From: Mariniblastus sp. | Lineage (GTDB): Bacteria; Planctomycetota; Planctomycetia; Pirellulales; Pirellulaceae | Direction: 5' to 3' | Assembly (NCBI GenBank): GCA_022447605.1 | Contig: JAKVBG010000033.1 | Location: forward strand, 1 to 42,090 | Length of the DNA stretch: 42,090 bases | Shown here: piece by piece, positions 1-8,311 of the stretch | How the letters are laid out: the number at the start of each line of letters is the position of its first letter | How positions within the stretch are numbered: the stretch's first letter is position 1 | Notes under the pieces: model-generated | The model's database searches: none | Told to the model about the DNA's origin: nothing | The model's input: the letters and a program-made list of their open reading frames with translations, nothing else | Program-made: the position numbers and the translations under genes

Positions 1-2
1 GC

Positions 3-2435
3 TTGATGCACGACGAGCACGGCGCGCCGTGCGCCATTGGGGCGGTGGCCAAGGACGTGACCAGCCGGATCAACACGGAACGCAAGCTGGAAGTTTCCAA
101 GGCGATCTATCATTCGCTGGTAGAAAGTTTGCCGATCAATGTTTTTCGCAAAGACCAGAGGGGGCGACTGGTCTTCTGCAACAACCGCTATTGCGAAACG
201 CTGGGGCGATCGCGGGACGAATTGATTGGCAAAACGGATTACGATCTGTTCGACCAGCCGTTGGCGGAAAAATACAAGAAGGATGACCTGTGGGTGTTGC
301 AGACCGGCCTTCCGTTTCACGACACGGAATACCACCCCCAAGGTGAAAACGAATACCTGTATGTCGAGGTGCTCAAGTCGGCCGTCACGGACTCGGAGGG
401 AACCAGGATCGGGATCCAGGGGATGTTCTGGGATGTTACCGACCGGAAGAAAGCCGAGTTGGCATTGCAGGAAGCGAAAGAGATGGCCGAGGCAGCCAGC
501 CAGGCCAAAAGCGATTTCCTGGCCAATGTGAGTCATGAAATACGGACTCCGATGAACGCGATCATCGGGATTACCGATTTCCTGCTCGACTCGGAACAGG
601 AACCGAAAGATGCCGAGTACCTGGAAATTGTCCAGCAATCGAGCCATTCACTGTTGAACCTGATTGATGAAATTCTGGACTTCTCAAAAATTGAGGCGGG
701 GAAATTGACCTTGCGCAATTCCTGGTTCGATTTGCGAGATGGACTGGGAGATACCCTCCGCACGCTCGCTTTTCGAGCCCATTTCAATGGGCTCGATCTG
801 ATCTTTGATGTCGATCCCCGCGCCCCGGTGCAGATCCTGGCCGATCCCGATCGTCTGAGACAGGTCATCGTGAACCTCGTCGGCAACGCGATCAAGTTTA
901 CCGAGAGTGGGGAAATCGTTGTCAGCGTCAACTGCCTGGAACGTGCCGAGAGTCAGGCGGAATTGCAATTCATGGTGAGCGATAGCGGGATTGGTATTTC
1001 AGCCGATAAGATTGAGACGATTTTCCGGGAGTTTGAACAGGTCGACAGTTCGATGACCCGGCAGTACGGCGGTACCGGGCTGGGTCTCTCCATCGCCAAG
1101 CGATTGGTGGCACTGATGGGTGGGGAATTGCAAGCCACCAGCCAGTTGGGAGAAGGCAGTCAGTTTTTCTTCAGCCTGAAAACCCAATACCGGGATGGAA
1201 GTGAACCGAACGATTCCGTCCTGTTATTGAATGGCCGCTCGGTGCTGATCGCCGTCGGCAACCAGGCCCATGGCAGGAACTTGAAGAAGATTCTCGAGGC
1301 TTGGGGCATGCTGACCGTGATGGCCAGTGACGAGCAGGATGCGGTCGAACAGTTGTTGCAGATGACGGCTGCGGGTCGCCCGGTTGAACTCGTTTTGACC
1401 GAAGCCCGCGATGACCAGATCCAGGGTGAAATGGATGGCCTGGCCCTGGTCGACCAGATCAAGCAGGAGCCGCTTGTCGATTCACCTGGATTTGTGGTAC
1501 TGGCCCGTGGCAGTCGACTGGCCGAACTGAGGAAGGGGGCGCGGGTTGACGAGTTTTTTGCCATGCGTCCGGTCAAGCATTCCGAGTTGTCGCGGTTGTT
1601 GTTGTTTGCCCTGAAGGTGATCGAAGTGCCCGAACCTCAGGCGGCTTCGGAATTGCCGACCACCGGTCCGTTGAATATCCTGGTGGCCGAGGACAACCTG
1701 GTGAACCAGAAATTGGCCGTGGGTTTGTTGGAAAAATACGGGCACACCGTTTCGGTGGCAGCCAATGGCAAGTTGGCAGTCGACGCGTATGCTTCCGAGA
1801 ATTTCGACCTGGTACTGATGGATGTTCAAATGCCGGAAATGGACGGGATCACGGCCACCCGCGAGATTCGCAAGCTCGACTCGGTCAAGGGGATTCGAAC
1901 ACCGATCATTGCCATGACGGCTCATGCGATGCCGTCGGATCGCGAGCGGTGTGTGGCGGCCGGCATGGATGAATACATGGCCAAGCCGATCCGCGGCGCC
2001 CAGTTGATGCAGATGATCGACGAGATCGTCGGGTATCAGTCGAGTGATTCGATCGAATTGGGGGCGGAGTTACGATCCGGAGAATTGAAGATGGAACAGG
2101 TCGATTGGGATCAAGCCTTCAACACGGTCGGTGGTGACCTGCAGTTGCTGAGCGAGTTAATCCGTGTTTTTTCTCATGAACGCGAAGTGATGTTGAACGA
2201 TATCGCCGAGTCGATTGACAAGCATGATCCCCGCGAGCTGCGGCGGGCCTCGCATTCCTTCAAGGGTGCCCTGAGGCACCTCGGTGCCAAGGCAGCCGGT
2301 GACATTGCCCAGGATCTGGAAGACCTGGGCGATGGTCAATGGCTGGCCGCTGCCGACCTGTTGAACGAGTTGCGGGTCATCTCCGAAGAACTGACGGTGG
2401 AACTGGAACGTTTTCGGCCTGGCACTCAGTCTTGA
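3..2435 (+). CDS. Hybrid sensor histidine kinase/response regulator, 5' truncated by the window edge
   Basis: The frame is open to the left edge, and the first 25 residues look like the tail of a preceding PAS/PAC domain, so the true start lies outside. The visible order is: PAS domain (about 33-148), short coiled coil, HisKA with phospho-acceptor His178 in NVSHEIRTPMNA, and HATPase_c with N-box around Asn291-Asn295 and G-boxes DSGIGIS and GGTGLGL. Next come a degenerate receiver (about 413-538), an intact receiver (558-675, phospho-acceptor Asp607 in LMDVQMPEMDG, Lys661) and an HPt domain (about 700-805, His751 in HSFKGAL). This is a full multistep phosphorelay in one chain. No transmembrane segment is visible in this part. 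The first receiver has TEA where the Asp is expected, so it is probably not phosphorylated. No partner regulator lies next to it. The signal sensed cannot be told from the sequence. Confidence 0.95.
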   Translation: MMHDEHGAPCAIGAVAKDVTSRINTERKLEVSKAIYHSLVESLPINVFRKDQRGRLVFCNNRYCETLGRSRDELIGKTDYDLFDQPLAEKYKKDDLWVLQTGLPFHDTEYHPQGENEYLYVEVLKSAVTDSEGTRIGIQGMFWDVTDRKKAELALQEAKEMAEAASQAKSDFLANVSHEIRTPMNAIIGITDFLLDSEQEPKDAEYLEIVQQSSHSLLNLIDEILDFSKIEAGKLTLRNSWFDLRDGLGDTLRTLAFRAHFNGLDLIFDVDPRAPVQILADPDRLRQVIVNLVGNAIKFTESGEIVVSVNCLERAESQAELQFMVSDSGIGISADKIETIFREFEQVDSSMTRQYGGTGLGLSIAKRLVALMGGELQATSQLGEGSQFFFSLKTQYRDGSEPNDSVLLLNGRSVLIAVGNQAHGRNLKKILEAWGMLTVMASDEQDAVEQLLQMTAAGRPVELVLTEARDDQIQGEMDGLALVDQIKQEPLVDSPGFVVLARGSRLAELRKGARVDEFFAMRPVKHSELSRLLLFALKVIEVPEPQAASELPTTGPLNILVAEDNLVNQKLAVGLLEKYGHTVSVAANGKLAVDAYASENFDLVLMDVQMPEMDGITATREIRKLDSVKGIRTPIIAMTAHAMPSDRERCVAAGMDEYMAKPIRGAQLMQMIDEIVGYQSSDSIELGAELRSGELKMEQVDWDQAFNTVGGDLQLLSELIRVFSHEREVMLNDIAESIDKHDPRELRRASHSFKGALRHLGAKAAGDIAQDLEDLGDGQWLAAADLLNELRVISEELTVELERFRPGTQS

Positions 2436-2518
2436 AAGTGCGCCATGTCTTCCGGGTAATGATTCTGACTCGGTGTGGCGTCTGGTTGTCTGCGTCCATG
2501 ATCTGTTGCCAATGCACG

Positions 2519-2548
2519 AAAAAAGCCCGGCTGCCAGAGCCGGGCTTT
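2519..2548 (-). terminator. Rho-independent terminator of the Cys-rich protein gene
   Basis: A perfect 11-bp stem (2522-2532 with 2538-2548) has a 5-base loop and is followed on the minus strand by six T (2519-2524, partly inside the stem). It lies about 55 bases after the stop of the minus-strand gene. The plus-strand sensor kinase also ends toward it, so it may act in both directions, though only three T follow on that side. Confidence 0.85.
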
Positions 2549-2602
2549 GGATATGAGGATTTCCACCTTTTCGTTTTGAAGCAGGTGGCAGATCCGTTCC
2601 TT

Positions 2603-3712
2603 TTATCGCGAGCGAGTTGGCTGGCCCGGTCGGTGGTTGGCTGGCGGCACCGGTCGGTTGGCGTCTGCCGGGAGCCTGGCAGCCTGGTGCAGGTGCAGTT
2701 CGGCTCGCAGAATCGCGTTTTGCTCCCGCAATTCGGCCATCCGTTGTAACATCTCCGCGTGCCTCTCGGCGGCGGCCAACGCGACTTTGAGTTCGGCGTT
2801 TTCCACACGCAACTCAAGGAGTTCTTCCATGTACTGCAGGCGAGCCTCACCCGCGGTCACGGGCGGCTCAGTAAAATTGGCCAACATCAGTTGCGTCGGA
2901 GGATTGGCAGAACAGGACGAACCCCCGTTTGCTTGGGGACAGTTCGAAACGTGGATTGCGGATGTCGGGCAGCCAGAGTGGGTGTTGCCCGATGGCAGCA
3001 GGGTATTGCAACACGGTCCTGCCGACTCACCGCATTTGCCCGAGTCGCCGGTGCAGGAACGGTTCGCAACCGCACTCCCTTTGTCCGATTCGCAGCATCC
3101 CTTTTTTGATTCGCAGCATGCCGAACCCGTGACACAGCCGTCTGATGTCAGGCAGACGGGATCGGGGCGGGCACAGCAACCGCCACTGGCGGCCGGGCAA
3201 ATATCGACGATCGGGCCGGCGGCGGGCTGGTTATCGACCGGTGTTGTATGGCTGGCCTGTTGCACGCTTCCGTCAAATCCTTGTCGTGTGGGTAACAGGG
3301 TGGGGTCGTTGGAAATTTCGATACGGATTCCGCCCTGTGGCTCGGTGCCGGCCTTTTCGCTTGCATCCTTACCCTGTTTCTGCGGAAACAGGTTCTTCAA
3401 CATCGGCAGGTGGGAGAGGATATGGCTTGCGTCGACGCCAATTTCTACCCGAATCTCGTTTTGATGCTTCTTCTCATTTTTCTGGTCCGCGTCGGGCGAT
3501 GGAGTGTTTTGGGTGGAAGCTTCCAATTTGACCGTTTTGAACAGTCCAAAATGGTTCCATTCCACTTTCTTGCCAGGCGTTGCTGCCTCGGTCTCGGCCG
3601 TGCTGTGATGCCGGGTAGGGCAGACATCTTGATCCTGGGCCAACGTGGAACTTACCGTGGCCAAAGGTGCGCAGATTGCCGCAATCGCCAGGATGGACAT
3701 GGAACGGATCAT
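2603..3712 (-). CDS. Secreted cysteine-rich protein with C-terminal coiled coil, function unknown
   Basis: 369 aa. Residues 1-25 form a signal peptide (hydrophobic core, ending STLAQ). Residues 30-165 are polar and low in complexity. Residues 172-267 hold about 20 cysteines, many as CC pairs (GGCC, ACC, GCC, PCC). Residues about 288-345 form a heptad-rich coiled coil (MEELLELRVENAEL and MAELREQNAILRAEL), and the tail is Pro/Arg-rich. A GGAG sits 6-7 bases before the ATG at 3712, supporting that start. It is monocistronic, with a strong terminator downstream. The layout suggests an exported disulfide- or metal-rich structural protein that oligomerises by its C-terminus. This is inference; I do not recognise a named family. 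Confidence 0.75.
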   Translation of the reverse strand: MIRSMSILAIAAICAPLATVSSTLAQDQDVCPTRHHSTAETEAATPGKKVEWNHFGLFKTVKLEASTQNTPSPDADQKNEKKHQNEIRVEIGVDASHILSHLPMLKNLFPQKQGKDASEKAGTEPQGGIRIEISNDPTLLPTRQGFDGSVQQASHTTPVDNQPAAGPIVDICPAASGGCCARPDPVCLTSDGCVTGSACCESKKGCCESDKGSAVANRSCTGDSGKCGESAGPCCNTLLPSGNTHSGCPTSAIHVSNCPQANGGSSCSANPPTQLMLANFTEPPVTAGEARLQYMEELLELRVENAELKVALAAAERHAEMLQRMAELREQNAILRAELHLHQAARLPADANRPVPPANHRPGQPTRSR

Positions 3713-3869
3713 AGGGGGCTCCCGTGGGGAATAGCAGTCGGACCGGAAAACAGGATTCTGGGCCAGCTATAGAGGAGAAAGCTGGGGCCAGCAATGCCGA
3801 TTTTCCGTGCCTTCACACGCAAATGTTGCGCAGCCGAGCGGTGGCCAAGCTAGCGTTGCGTGTCCCTGT

Positions 3870-4910
3870 TCAAAGCGAGATCACTTCGCCGGTCATCACC
3901 GATTTCGATTCGGCCTGGCATATTTCAATCGCGTCCCGGGCCAGTTCACCCGCCAGGATCTGCGAGGGTTGGCCGGATTCGATCGATTCGATCACTTCGC
4001 CGATTTCTGAAATGAACCCTTGGAGCGGATCCGAGTTTTCCAGGGTGGGGCGAATGACGTCTCCCTCGGCCGTCAGGAGCTTGAGCGGCATCGATTCGCC
4101 CGTATCGGCAAACCCGGCGAACTCAAAATGCAGGGTGGCCCGTTCCAGGTGAATTTCAAAGCCGTGCGTGAAGGGACGTCCCTGTTGGTCGATCACTCCA
4201 CTCATGCTGGAAACGCAAACCTGGGGATCTTCAAAACGGAAAAAGGAATCGCAGTAACTGACGACTGAACCACGTGTGCGGCCGATACTGCTGACGGTTT
4301 TCGGCATGCCGAACAGCAGGCGAATCAGGTGGGCATCGTGAATGTGCAGGTCAATCAGCGGACCGCCCACCTTGTCGGGATCATAGAAGTCCTTCAGCCA
4401 GGTCGGGTCCGAGATGACCCGCTTGAAGTGTCCTCCCAGCAGTTGGCCATGTTTTCCCGATGCAATTTCCGAGCGGGCCCATTCATATTCCGGAAAGAAG
4501 GGAAGGACGTGCCCGACGAGCAGCGAGACGCCGGCCTGTTGGCAGACTTCGTTGGCCCGGTCACAGTCCTCCAGGTTCAAGGCCAGCGGCTTTTCACAGA
4601 ATACCTGTTTGCCGGCCCGAGCGGCTGCCTCAATCGCCAACAGGTGCACACTCGGCGGCAGGCAGATGTCGACCAAGTCGATCGAATCATCCTGAACCAT
4701 TTCTTCCAGGTCCCGGTAGGTTGCAATCCCGGAGAGGTCGACTTGTTCCCCCGGCGGTCCGAAATTTCCCTGGATATCGGTCCAGTCCCCCTGTAAACGT
4801 TTTTCATCCGTTTCACAGATGGCGGCGACCGTGACACCGGGGATCTTCTGGTAGGCCAGCCAGTGAATCCAACCCATGAACCCGATACCGGCAATTCCAA
4901 CTTTGACCAT
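3870..4910 (-). CDS. Gfo/Idh/MocA-family NAD(P)-dependent oxidoreductase
   Basis: 346 aa, normal family length. The N-terminal Rossmann fold has the dinucleotide motif GIAGIGFMG at residues 5-13. The family EKP signature appears as CEKPLALN, and a catalytic-region signature GGPLIDLHIHDAHLIR lies in the C-terminal alpha/beta domain. There is no leader, so the enzyme is cytoplasmic, unlike the paralogue at 14234-15595. These enzymes oxidise or reduce hydroxyl groups of sugars, inositols or related compounds; the substrate cannot be read from the sequence. GGGAAAAG before the ATG is a fair ribosome-binding site. It is divergent from the DUF151 gene, with 163 bases between the starts. Confidence 0.9.
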   Translation of the reverse strand: MVKVGIAGIGFMGWIHWLAYQKIPGVTVAAICETDEKRLQGDWTDIQGNFGPPGEQVDLSGIATYRDLEEMVQDDSIDLVDICLPPSVHLLAIEAAARAGKQVFCEKPLALNLEDCDRANEVCQQAGVSLLVGHVLPFFPEYEWARSEIASGKHGQLLGGHFKRVISDPTWLKDFYDPDKVGGPLIDLHIHDAHLIRLLFGMPKTVSSIGRTRGSVVSYCDSFFRFEDPQVCVSSMSGVIDQQGRPFTHGFEIHLERATLHFEFAGFADTGESMPLKLLTAEGDVIRPTLENSDPLQGFISEIGEVIESIESGQPSQILAGELARDAIEICQAESKSVMTGEVISL

Positions 4911-4964
4911 GCGACTTTTCCCTGGTGGGTCCCTGGAGAACGTTCAGAAATTTTTATTGCGACT

Positions 4965-4993
4965 GGTACAGGACCAGCGAATCCAACTATAAT
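4965..4993 (+). promoter_or_regulatory. Candidate promoter for the DUF151 gene
   Basis: A perfect TATAAT at 4988-4993 is preceded 17 bases upstream by GGTACA (4965-4970), a poor -35 match. It lies about 80 bases before the ATG at 5074. Planctomycete promoters are poorly characterised, so this rests on sigma70-like consensus alone. Confidence 0.4.
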
Positions 4994-5073
4994 TTGAACG
5001 TAATTTTGTCATTTCGAAAGATGATAACCCTGAAAATTTCAGGGGCCTTGGGAATTGGAACGAGAGGGTGAGC

Positions 5074-5481
5074 ATGCCTGTTGAGATGAAATTGGCGCGG
5101 ATCATCATCAGTGAGATCAACGAAAACCAGGTCGTGTTCCTGAGGGAAGTTGATGGGGACCGGCAGTTTCCCATCCTGATCGGTATTTTTGAAGCGACCA
5201 GCATCGATCGGCGCGTCAAGGAAATTCCGCGGCCGCGACCGTTGACGCACGACCTGTTGGTAGGAATCGCAGAGACGTTGGGCGGTGAACTGGACAGCGT
5301 GATGATCAGCGAGCTCAAGGAACATACCTACTTCGCCTCGATTCGACTGCGCCACGAGGGAGAGATCATCGAAATCGATGCGCGGCCCTCCGATGCAATC
5401 TGTGTAGCCGTGACTTGCGATCCCCCCCTGCCGATTTTTGTCGCCGAGGATGTGTTGGAAGAGGCGATCTCGTCGAACTGA
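5074..5481 (+). CDS. DUF151 / bifunctional nuclease (BFN) domain protein
   Basis: 135 aa from the ATG at 5074. GAGAGG (5062-5067) sits six bases before this ATG; the in-frame GTG at 5068 would touch it, so the ATG is preferred. The whole chain is one BFN domain: MKLARIIISEINENQVVFLRE, then the conserved FPILIGIFEATSI, a Pro/Arg segment, and the family signature EIDARPSDAICVAV. In Thermotoga and plants this domain is a compact fold with reported nuclease activity, and in many bacteria its role is unclear. No partner domain such as UvrC/UVR is fused here. The protein is cytoplasmic and appears monocistronic. Confidence 0.88.
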   Translation: MPVEMKLARIIISEINENQVVFLREVDGDRQFPILIGIFEATSIDRRVKEIPRPRPLTHDLLVGIAETLGGELDSVMISELKEHTYFASIRLRHEGEIIEIDARPSDAICVAVTCDPPLPIFVAEDVLEEAISSN

Positions 5482-5502
5482 GTAGCCGGTTTCCTGGAAA
5501 TT

Positions 5503-6027
5503 CTATTCCATCGCCACGCCCAATACGAACATTGCGAAAAAGAACAGGCTGCCGAGTCCATGCAAGGCGGTTGCGACGATGCCCAGGATCATTCCGACCC
5601 GGGTCAGTGATTCACCCGATGGGTCCATCGTGCCGGCCTTCATCTTCTTTAAATCGGTCGCACCGAAAACCCAGGCCAGCAGCCCCGGAATGAAACAGCA
5701 GTTAAAGCTGGCGAGAGAGATAATCCCCAGTGCCAGGATCAGTCCACCCCGATCTGCCTCGAACCGGCTTTGAGCCGCCGATGCTGTGGTGGACTGGTAC
5801 GGGTTGCCGCTGGGCGACGGAGACACGGGGCCAGAAAATTGATTTGTTGTTTCACCTGGCGGTTTGTAGGTCGGAGCCGGGTTGCCTGGTGCGACGGTGG
5901 GCGCCGTGCTCGACAGCGGGATCATGTTGATGAATTCGCACTGAGGACACTTGGCCTGTTTGCCCGCATGTTCCGAGGGAACCCGTAAGATGCTTTGGCA
6001 CTGGTTGCACTGAAATTCGATCGACAT
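5503..6027 (-). CDS. Zinc-ribbon membrane protein (DUF4190-like)
   Basis: 174 aa. The N-terminus holds a zinc ribbon with CNQC at residues 7-10 and CPQC about 20 residues later. A Pro/Ser/Thr linker (about 40-90) follows. The C-terminal third has two hydrophobic segments (LILALGIISLASFNCCFIPG and the last 25 residues) with the ATDLKKMKAG loop typical of DUF4190 proteins. Such Zn-ribbon plus two-helix proteins are common in planctomycetes and have no known function. It is convergent with the DUF151 gene, with 21 bases between the stops. No clear Shine-Dalgarno sequence precedes the ATG. Confidence 0.75.
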   Translation of the reverse strand: MSIEFQCNQCQSILRVPSEHAGKQAKCPQCEFINMIPLSSTAPTVAPGNPAPTYKPPGETTNQFSGPVSPSPSGNPYQSTTASAAQSRFEADRGGLILALGIISLASFNCCFIPGLLAWVFGATDLKKMKAGTMDPSGESLTRVGMILGIVATALHGLGSLFFFAMFVLGVAME

Positions 6028-6177
6028 GTTTCGCGACGCTCAGATAGAACGAATGATCGGGAAGGACCGGGTCAAGAGGATTCAATATAACTTGTCCCAT
6101 TTACTGTGAACAAAGGTCTCTTCGTCCCGCCAGTCGGATTATCGGCTGATTTTTTATGGAAACCGGGATAACGAAAT

Positions 6178-6215
6178 GCTCCTACTCCTGTTCCCCTGCT
6201 CCTGCTCCTGCTCCT
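6178..6215. repeat. Degenerate GCTCCT hexamer tract next to a stop codon
   Basis: Three perfect CCTGCT units (6195-6212) are preceded by decayed copies of the same CTCCT-rich motif. The tract ends inside the stop codon of the minus-strand membrane protein gene (6214-6216), so it lies in its 3' untranslated region. It could be simple slippage, or an A/G-rich mRNA tail on that strand. Confidence 0.6.
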
Positions 6216-7344
6216 ATAGCGAGTTGAGACCGTAACGACCGTCCCCACTCTCCTCCCCCTCAATCCGTAGCAAACTCATCTGCTGGGCAATCTGGTCCAG
6301 ATGATCGACGTAACGGCGGGTAAACACGAATCCGCCCGGTTTCCCCTCGGTTAACAGGATCTGATTGGTAAACAGCCCGGGAGCCAACTCGATACGGGTC
6401 GATCGCTCCAAATCGACACCCTTGTCAGGCAGGAAGAGCCTTTGCTGGCTGATCCTCCATCCCGTTTCGGTGATCTCAAAAAACAGCTTGCTCTTGGCAG
6501 GGAAGGGCCCCCAATCGGCCTGGTTGAAAACTTGGATACGGCCATGATGGGGAATGCCGTACCTGGGGAACAGGAGGGTCAGGATCGGGTCCAGGAAGAT
6601 ATGTCTGGCATAAACGACTCGTCGATGAATCCAGCGAAATACGATCAGGCAGGCAAAAAAGAGCAGCAGGTTCAGCGCGGTGGCGGCTACGGGACTGTAG
6701 GCGTAGATGGCTATCAGACAAGCGCAGACCGACTTGTTCGTCACTTCCAGCAACGCATCGATGGCGGGTACCGGGGTCAGCCAGGCCAGGATCTCCAGAA
6801 AAAACCTGACGGTGTTGATCACGATGATGTTGAAGACAGCGGCCAGACAGAGGAGCGTTTCAAATGTCAGGGAAACCAGGCCCATCGACAGCACGACGGT
6901 CTCCGCGTCGGCTTGCCCGCCTGATGACGCGGCGATCCGGATTACCAGGAGTGTGATGATACCGGCGTATGTCTCGACCTGATCCAATGCCTGGGCGATC
7001 GGCTTGCTGATTTTGGTCAGCCGAGGCAAGGATGTCAGCAGCGTGAGCGCCAGGAAGATCCAGAATACGTACGGGTTGTGCAGGACCGGGTTGGAACTGA
7101 TGAAATGGTTGTTTTCCAGGAACGTGCCGGCTGACAACTGGGACAGGCCAGCCAGGCAGGTGATTCCAAAAAACGGTGAGATGGCGATTGGGGCCAGGGC
7201 GCCCAGCCATTCTGAAGCGGTGATCGTATCGGCCAGGCGATTCGCCTTACCCAGGTCAGATTCATCCAGTTGAGCGGTGGGAAGCGCCCCGCAGGATATC
7301 AGGGCAACCGCCACAAGGGCCAATTTGATACGGAACAGATTCAC
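6214..7344 (-). CDS. Polytopic membrane protein of unknown function
   Basis: 376 aa. An N-terminal hydrophobic segment (5-23) may be a signal peptide. Further hydrophobic stretches lie near 45-70, 92-108, 127-142, 148-190 and 210-240, with GLSQLSAG and a PRLTKISKP loop between them. The last 110 residues are soluble, with a cluster of beta-like segments (KLFFEITETGWRISQQRLFL). I do not recognise the family. GAGAGA upstream of the ATG is a plausible ribosome-binding site. It is monocistronic. A membrane-embedded N-terminal domain with a cytoplasmic beta-rich tail is the most that can be said. Confidence 0.7.
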   Translation of the reverse strand: MNLFRIKLALVAVALISCGALPTAQLDESDLGKANRLADTITASEWLGALAPIAISPFFGITCLAGLSQLSAGTFLENNHFISSNPVLHNPYVFWIFLALTLLTSLPRLTKISKPIAQALDQVETYAGIITLLVIRIAASSGGQADAETVVLSMGLVSLTFETLLCLAAVFNIIVINTVRFFLEILAWLTPVPAIDALLEVTNKSVCACLIAIYAYSPVAATALNLLLFFACLIVFRWIHRRVVYARHIFLDPILTLLFPRYGIPHHGRIQVFNQADWGPFPAKSKLFFEITETGWRISQQRLFLPDKGVDLERSTRIELAPGLFTNQILLTEGKPGGFVFTRRYVDHLDQIAQQMSLLRIEGEESGDGRYGLNSL

Positions 7345-7588
7345 AGGTTCTCTCTCCTGGTAACCGATTGGCGGCGGAACGTCCTGGTGATCGTTCGAAA
7401 TGGCCGAAGCGAACCGGCCACCCAGCCTGGTTCGGTTGCCTCGATGAATTGTAGCAGTTGTGGGCAGCTTGAACGCCAGGGCCGTTCCGAGAGTTCCCGC
7501 CGTCTCTCAAGGGGCTTATGGTTCAAGGGACGTATGGTCTGCCGGCCAAAGTGCCATTTTACTGGCGCTTTTAGTCGGGCAGGGCGAT

Positions 7589-7614
7589 AAAAAAAGCCCG
7601 CCGGAGAGGCGGGC
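7589..7614 (-). terminator. Rho-independent terminator of the 77-aa protein gene
   Basis: A perfect 7-bp GC stem (7596-7602 with 7608-7614) has loop GGAGA and is followed by seven T on the minus strand (7589-7595). It is about 43 bases past the stop at 7657. Confidence 0.85.
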
Positions 7615-7656
7615 CTGGTTTGCTTTTAGAACGGGCCTGGAAACGGTGTTCGCAGG

Positions 7657-7890
7657 TTATTCGCGAGGACGGACGGCGCCGGATAACCCGGAATAATCTT
7701 CGCGGTCGTCATTGTGCCACAAGGGTTGTCCGGACAGTACGCGTTTCCGCAGTGCCTCGATTTTTGCTTCGGAACCTGCCGGCGCATCGGTAGGAATGAA
7801 GCACTCATCCTCATTGGGAACAAAGTCCTCGTCATGGCCGTATTCAAGGATCGCCTCGAATACGTTGTTAATTCGCTTGTCGTGAGACAT
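7657..7890 (-). CDS. Small acidic protein of unknown function
   Basis: 77 aa, acidic, with no membrane segment. The N-terminal half is rich in Asp/Glu (YGHDEDFVPNEDECFIP). The C-terminal half reads IEALRKRVLSGQPLWHNDD followed by REDYSGLSGAVRPRE; I believe this tail resembles short conserved planctomycete proteins, but that is from memory. The gene has its own terminator and a good upstream promoter candidate, supporting expression. The leader would be about 200 bases long. Function unknown. Confidence 0.65.
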   Translation of the reverse strand: MSHDKRINNVFEAILEYGHDEDFVPNEDECFIPTDAPAGSEAKIEALRKRVLSGQPLWHNDDREDYSGLSGAVRPRE

Positions 7891-8296
7891 GGCTCATGTA
7901 CCTCTAGTAATCTGTAATCTATTTATTTTTTTGGTCCGGCAAGATGCAAGTGCCAACGACTTTTGGGCGGTGATTGCGAACCAGTCAAGAACCGATCGAG
8001 GGTAACAAGGCTCGGGGAGCCGTGACCACCTTGGTCGGAAAACCAGCTGCGGAAGACCCGTCAGCTCGAACAGGGAAGGTGGTTTCTGCTACCTGACCGG
8101 ACCATTATTAATGGCAACCGAATGAAGTCAAGAAAATTTAGTGTATAAAGACCCGAATGGCCGACCTTGCTGATCCGTCCGACTGGACGGGTTAACGAGG
8201 GCCCCCGGGCTGGGGTTGCGAGAGGGGAACCACTCCCCCCAGGTAGCGTCCTATGGGTAAATACGTCACCCAATCGACTGGATAAGCCGTTTCAAT
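7891..8296. other. Hairpin-rich 406-base gap between divergent genes
   Basis: No convincing coding frame is present. Small inverted repeats lie at 8024-8036, 8077-8094 (one G-U), 8102-8114, 8175-8190 (CCGTCC-GACT-GGACGG), 8210-8242 (CTGGGG with CCCCAG around a G-rich centre) and 8254-8272 (TGGGT with ACCCA). The right half would be the leader of yjbQ and the left half the leader of the 77-aa protein. I could not match it to TPP, cobalamin, SAM, c-di-GMP or c-di-AMP riboswitches, or to SRP, tmRNA or RNase P RNA. Confidence 0.45.
8104..8131 (-). promoter_or_regulatory. Candidate sigma70-type promoter for the 77-aa protein gene
   Basis: On the minus strand, TTGACT (8131-8126) is followed 16 bases later by AATAAT (8109-8104), each 5 of 6 to consensus. 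Transcription would start near 8097, leaving a leader of about 205 bases that contains two of the hairpins of this gap. A plus-strand TATAAA at 8144-8149 may serve yjbQ but has no clear -35. Confidence 0.42.
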
Positions 8297-8311
8297 GTGA
8301 GCAAGTCAGAA

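Noticed and set aside
8010..8110. Possible SRP RNA or c-di-AMP riboswitch in the gap before yjbQ
   Set aside because: Fragments such as CCCGTCAGCT looked suggestive, but the SRP core GGAAGG-AAGCAG is missing on both strands and the rest of the ydaO consensus cannot be placed.
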